Assembly: GCA_024404125.1 (NCBI GenBank) | Contig: JAKSQL010000029.1 | Location: forward strand, 1-9,650 | Direction: 5' to 3' | DNA: 9,650 bases | DNA from: Clostridia bacterium | GTDB taxonomy: Bacteria; Bacillota; Clostridia; Oscillospirales; Acutalibacteraceae | Part shown: one piece after another, positions 7,199-9,650 of the stretch | How positions within the stretch are numbered: the first letter of the stretch is position 1 | Layout of the letters: each line of letters begins with the position of its first letter | Translations under genes and position numbers: made by a program | Notes under the pieces: model-generated | Databases searched by the model: none | The model's input: only the letters and a program-made list of their open reading frames with translations | What the model was told of the DNA's origin: nothing

Positions 7199-7835
7199 AC
7201 TTTTTTATAAAAAAGGCGGCAGAATGAGGTTTATTTCCCACCTTGATATAACGCGGTTTATGGCAAGAATAATAAAGCGCGCAAAATTGCCCGTTTGGTT
7301 TACTGAGGGCTTTAATCCGCATCCGTATATAACCTTTGCGTTGCCGCTGTCTTTAGGTCACATAAGCGAGTACGATATAATGGATATCCGCCTCTGTGAC
7401 GATGATTACGATATTGAAAAACTCCCCGAAACACTAAACGCAATTTGCCCCGACGGAATAAGATTTTTTAAGGCGGCGGAGCCGAAACTTAAAACCGCGT
7501 TTGTTGCTTTTGCTCAATTTGAAATTGAATTTGATGACAAAGGGGAACTTTTAAAACCGCTAAGCGATTTTCTTAAGTCAGAGAGTATAGAGGTATCAAA
7601 AAAGACCAAAAAAGGCGACATAAAAACCTTTGATGTAAAACCGAAAATAAAAGATTTTTCGTTAAACGAAAACGGTAATACCGTACTTAAAATAACCCTG
7701 CCTGCAGGAAGCGAAGAAAACATAAACCCCGAACTTATACTAACTGCGTTTTTTGGTAGCGGAGTCACAAATTACAGTTGTTATACCGTAACACGAAAGA
7801 GCATTCTTGATAAAGATTTGAATTTATTTGAATAA
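7185..7835 (+). CDS. TIGR03936/DUF2344 radical SAM-linked protein
   Basis: Small cytosolic partner of the preceding radical SAM protein, 216 residues from the TTG start. Its function is unknown. Family signatures are clear: MRFISHLD (14-21), an LPVWFTEGFNPHP segment (35-47), FALPLSLG (51-58) and SEYDIMDI (61-68). The DUF2344 domain makes up nearly the whole protein, and in some bacteria it is fused to the C-terminus of the TIGR03960 protein, supporting a common job. Here the genes are separate but overlap by 14 bp, so expression should be translationally coupled. No signal peptide or membrane segment is seen. The frame runs upstream to a TTG at 7101, but the upstream residues read like out-of-frame radical-SAM sequence. 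The stop codon runs straight into a strong terminator, making this the last gene of its operon. Confidence 0.9.
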   Translation: MKNVRLFYKKGGRMRFISHLDITRFMARIIKRAKLPVWFTEGFNPHPYITFALPLSLGHISEYDIMDIRLCDDDYDIEKLPETLNAICPDGIRFFKAAEPKLKTAFVAFAQFEIEFDDKGELLKPLSDFLKSESIEVSKKTKKGDIKTFDVKPKIKDFSLNENGNTVLKITLPAGSEENINPELILTAFFGSGVTNYSCYTVTRKSILDKDLNLFE

Positions 7836-7870
7836 ACAAAAACCTCAGATATCATCTGAGGTTTTTGTTT
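7834..7870. terminator. Bidirectional Rho-independent terminator
   Basis: A perfect 17-bp inverted repeat (7834-7850 with 7854-7870) around a 3-base loop. The GC-richer core CCTCAGAT/ATCTGAGG is flanked by A-runs on one arm and T-runs on the other, so each strand ends its hairpin in TTTTTGTTT. It overlaps the stop codon of the TIGR03936 gene and lies 28 bp past the stop of the convergent hydrolase gene, so it can end transcripts from both sides. Confidence 0.95.
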
Positions 7871-7897
7871 GTGTTTTAGTATTTAACCGAATGCCGT

Positions 7898-9388
7898 TTA
7901 AAATTGCCAAATTATAACGGTATCAGACTTTTCCCAAAACTTAACCGTTAATCTCTTTTGGGTACAGTTAGCCGAAATTGACAATGCCGTTGTCCAGATG
8001 TTTGAGTTATCTCTTAAGGGTTTTTCGTTCCCTTTGTAGTATTCCTCGAGCATATCTTTGATACCCGAATATGTGTAGTAATCAATGAGCCCTTTTTGAA
8101 GTTCCTCAAAATTTGCATCGTCCGATGCCCAATACAGATTGCTTCTTGTTAAGTATTCGGTGTACAAAGCCGCTTTTTCTTCGTCACCCTCTGAGGATTG
8201 GTTTACCTTAACTCTGTCGGAGGCCTCTTTATAACTTTTTACAAGAGATGCTTCTTCGGTCGGGCTTTCGGCATATATATCAACGTATTTGCCCTCCTCG
8301 TTGACCGGAATCAAGAAAACATTATCGCTTCTCCAATCAAGAGACGGATTTCCATCTTTATCTAAAAACTGAATGTGCCCGTGCGCATCTCTTTTTGCAT
8401 ATTCAACGTTGAGAATTTCATTTCTCCACATAATTTTTTCCATCAGGTCAGCCATATCTTTTTCGGTTTGTACTTTATCAATACGCTCAATGCCGAACTG
8501 AAGTCTGCCGTAACCCGACTGCCCTTTTGAAAGAACATTCCATTTGGGAGTTATATAATAGTTGCCCTGACCGTGCTGATAAGGCAGATACATCACTTCG
8601 TTACGGGCAATTTCTATTAAACCGTATTTTCCGGTGGCGTCACCTATCATAAAGCAAAGGTTCCACCCCGAAGCCACCGATTCGTCAAGCATAGTGTAAA
8701 CACTAATGTAATTGCGGATGTAATCAAGCGCCTCTTCAACGGTAGCACAGTTTGCGGCAACAACAAATGGAAGTGAAATGGTACAAATTCTGTTTGGCGA
8801 ATCGGGGTTTGTTCCGCTGCAAATCATATATTCTTCGTAAGCCCTCATATTGTATTCAAGATAAAGACCTTTTTCGTTGAACGAATCAGAGGCAAGCAAG
8901 GGAAGTGCATTGTAATATTCTTCGTCAATTTTTCCTTTGCTTAACAGCGTTTCATAGGTATCGCCCTCAATAAACAATTCGTCATAGGTGAAGTTTATGG
9001 TTTTGTATTTAAATCCGTCTACGGGGTTTACGTGAGTTACATAGCACGGAAACTGCGAAACGGTTAAATCAAGGTTTCTGCCGATTAAAACGTCGCCGTT
9101 CTTTGCTTGAGTTCCAAGCGCCGAGCAAGCGCCGCCGGGAAGCTTTGCCCATTTGTCATAGCGGGCATTTGAAAATGAAAGGGCTTTTTCAGAATCAAAG
9201 TCAGTATGTTCGTCAACGTCAATAACGTAGTCTCCGAGGTCTGTAAAGTTTTCGTAGTGTTTGTTTACAACATTCCACTTATATGTAGCGCCTTTTTTGT
9301 ATTCGCTTTTGACACCGCATGCCGATAACAGGAAAGTAAGCACGAGCAATACTGCCGATAAGTGAATTTTTCTCTTTTTCACAGTCAT
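7898..9388 (-). CDS. Lipoprotein of the choloylglycine hydrolase / linear amide C-N hydrolase (Ntn) superfamily
   Basis: Predicted 496-residue exported hydrolase. The N-terminus is a clear lipoprotein signal: KKRK, a hydrophobic core, and lipobox LSAC with Cys24. The catalytic region begins at PGGACSALGT, with Cys88 as candidate nucleophile, followed by LIGRNLDL. Arg104 and Asp107 lie 16 and 19 residues after the cysteine, the same offsets as Cys2, Arg18 and Asp21 of bile salt hydrolases. NEKGL (171-175) and YNM (Asn180) match the region of bile salt hydrolase Asn82, and Arg295 in GYGRLQF may match Arg228; the Asn175 equivalent is unclear (ITPKWN, 279-284). The C-terminal strands (WTTALS and following) fit the end of this fold. 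Enzymes of this group cleave amide bonds in bile salts, N-acyl lactones, penicillin V or small peptides; the substrate here cannot be told. At 496 residues it is much longer than the usual 320-350 because of the N-terminal leader and an inserted charged region (about 375-460). AAGGAG precedes the ATG. No operon partner is apparent. Confidence 0.82.
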   Translation of the reverse strand: MTVKKRKIHLSAVLLVLTFLLSACGVKSEYKKGATYKWNVVNKHYENFTDLGDYVIDVDEHTDFDSEKALSFSNARYDKWAKLPGGACSALGTQAKNGDVLIGRNLDLTVSQFPCYVTHVNPVDGFKYKTINFTYDELFIEGDTYETLLSKGKIDEEYYNALPLLASDSFNEKGLYLEYNMRAYEEYMICSGTNPDSPNRICTISLPFVVAANCATVEEALDYIRNYISVYTMLDESVASGWNLCFMIGDATGKYGLIEIARNEVMYLPYQHGQGNYYITPKWNVLSKGQSGYGRLQFGIERIDKVQTEKDMADLMEKIMWRNEILNVEYAKRDAHGHIQFLDKDGNPSLDWRSDNVFLIPVNEEGKYVDIYAESPTEEASLVKSYKEASDRVKVNQSSEGDEEKAALYTEYLTRSNLYWASDDANFEELQKGLIDYYTYSGIKDMLEEYYKGNEKPLRDNSNIWTTALSISANCTQKRLTVKFWEKSDTVIIWQF

Positions 9389-9417
9389 AAATCTCCTTTT
9401 TATATGTTTTTTATTCC

Positions 9418-9423
9418 ATTATA
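9418..9423 (-). promoter_or_regulatory. Candidate -10 element of the hydrolase gene
   Basis: The complement reads TATAAT, a perfect -10, about 30 bp ahead of the ATG at 9388, so the leader would be about 23 bases with AAGGAG in it. No convincing -35 is seen at 16-19 bp spacing. The surrounding sequence is AT-rich, so chance occurrence is possible. Confidence 0.45.
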
Positions 9424-9513
9424 TTCACTTTTTGTCATAACTTATCACTTTTGAAAACGCAACAAGTAAAATCCGAAAATTCCTGTTTGAAATGATATTG
9501 TCCGTAAGCACAC

Positions 9514-9519
9514 ATTATA
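9514..9519 (-). promoter_or_regulatory. Second candidate -10 element upstream of the hydrolase gene
   Basis: Another perfect TATAAT on the complement, about 125 bp ahead of the hydrolase ATG, would give a leader of about 118 bases. No -35 match is visible (the 17-bp position reads GCGCTA), so support is weak. Confidence 0.25.
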
Positions 9520-9537
9520 GCCGAAGGCAACATCAAT

Positions 9538-9577
9538 AGCGCACTTGGTCTTGGTAGACAAAAGTGCGCTTTTTGTT
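9538..9577 (+). terminator. Plus-strand Rho-independent terminator-like hairpin with no evident gene
   Basis: Outer stem AGCGCACTT (9538-9546) pairs with AAGTGCGCT (9562-9570). After a small internal loop (G against AA), an inner stem GTCT/AGAC (9548-9551 with 9556-9559) closes a TGGT loop. On the plus strand it is followed by TTTTGTT, a classic terminator layout. On the minus strand the hairpin is followed by ATTGATG, so it is a poor terminator for the tRNA. The only plus-strand sequence upstream is the spacer itself. Confidence 0.65.
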
Positions 9578-9650
9578 GGCGTTCCCGAGAGGATTTGAAC
9601 CTCCGACCTACCGCTTAGGAGGCGGTCGCTCTATCCAGCTGAGCTACGGA
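9577..9650 (-). tRNA. tRNA-Arg (anticodon CCT), missing the first 3 bases at the window edge
   Basis: Seventy-four bases fold as a tRNA. There is an acceptor 3' strand CGGGAAC with discriminator G and an encoded CCA (9577-9579). The D arm has GCTC/GAGC with a GCTGGATA-type loop. The anticodon stem ACCGC/GCGGT encloses the loop CTCCTAA, giving anticodon CCT (complement of 9617-9619), which reads the arginine codon AGG. The T arm has the TTCAAAT loop. The visible 5' acceptor bases TCCG pair with CGGG, including one G-U. Counting positions gives 77 bases in full, so only bases 1-3 lie beyond the window. Confidence 0.95.

Larger units (their letters stand above)
9389..9576. other. Intergenic region between the hydrolase gene and tRNA-Arg
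   Basis: A 188-bp AT-rich spacer without a supportable reading frame. It holds two TATAAT hexamers on the minus strand and one strong hairpin with a plus-strand T-run, each listed separately. I see no att-like duplication of the tRNA 3' end and no riboswitch I recognise. Confidence 0.6.

Noticed and set aside
9538..9577. Hairpin read as the terminator of tRNA-Arg
   Set aside because: On the minus strand the stem is followed by ATTGATG rather than a T-run; the T-run is on the plus-strand side.
9577..9650. tRNA-Arg as an integration site with the hydrolase as island cargo
   Set aside because: No integrase gene and no repeat of the tRNA 3' end could be found in the window.
1..9650. CRISPR array, insertion sequence, toxin-antitoxin or phage genes
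   Set aside because: No regularly spaced repeats, transposase motifs, paired small toxin-like frames or phage structural genes were seen on either strand.

Overview
The window looks like chromosome from a low-to-mid GC Firmicute of the class Clostridia, probably a gut Oscillospiraceae/Ruminococcaceae-type organism. The reasons are a DUF1385-prmC gene pair, a TIGR03960/TIGR03936 radical-SAM pair, strong AGGAGG-type ribosome binding sites, lipobox lipoproteins, an OmpR/PhoB two-component system and AT-rich sigma-A-like promoters. The genus cannot be fixed from sequence alone.

Layout. (1) Positions 1-5195, minus strand, hold what looks like one operon read right to left: a secreted lipoprotein with four Asp-rich FG-GAP/VCBS-like repeats, an OmpR-type response regulator, a membrane histidine kinase, a DUF1385 (YqhQ-type) membrane protein, and prmC, the glutamine methyltransferase of peptide-release factors. 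prmC is cut off by the left edge and leaves about 209 residues in the window. Gaps are 17 and 36 bp, then 8-bp and 20-bp overlaps, so the last three genes are tightly coupled. (2) Positions 5196-5353 are a divergent promoter region. An extended -10 faces left for the lipoprotein/two-component operon, and a good TTGAAA-17-TATCAT promoter faces right. These promoters also argue that the lipoprotein begins at 5195 (ATG) and the radical-SAM gene at 5354 (GTG), not at the longer open-frame starts. (3) Positions 5354-7835, plus strand, hold a TIGR03960-type radical SAM protein overlapping by 14 bp with its TIGR03936 (DUF2344) partner, which appears to use a TTG start. A perfect 17-bp hairpin with T-runs on both strands closes this operon and the convergent gene beyond it. 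(4) Positions 7898-9388, minus strand, hold a lipoprotein of the choloylglycine hydrolase/linear amide C-N hydrolase (Ntn-hydrolase) superfamily with an internal catalytic cysteine. (5) The right edge carries a tRNA-Arg(CCT), minus strand, lacking only its first three bases. Between it and the hydrolase is a terminator-like hairpin whose T-run faces the plus strand, where no gene is evident.

How the genes may work together (inference). The lipoprotein is encoded first in the two-component operon and may act as an envelope-side partner of the kinase. The operon then runs into DUF1385-prmC, which would tie a translation-termination factor to an envelope-responsive promoter. The radical-SAM pair is a conserved Firmicute partnership of unknown function, here ended by a terminator with no RNase G/L21 genes following. 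No CRISPR array, insertion sequence, phage gene or obvious defence system is present. Most of the window is ordinary core genome, and the oddities lie in operon wiring, start sites, one hydrolase architecture and one orphan terminator.
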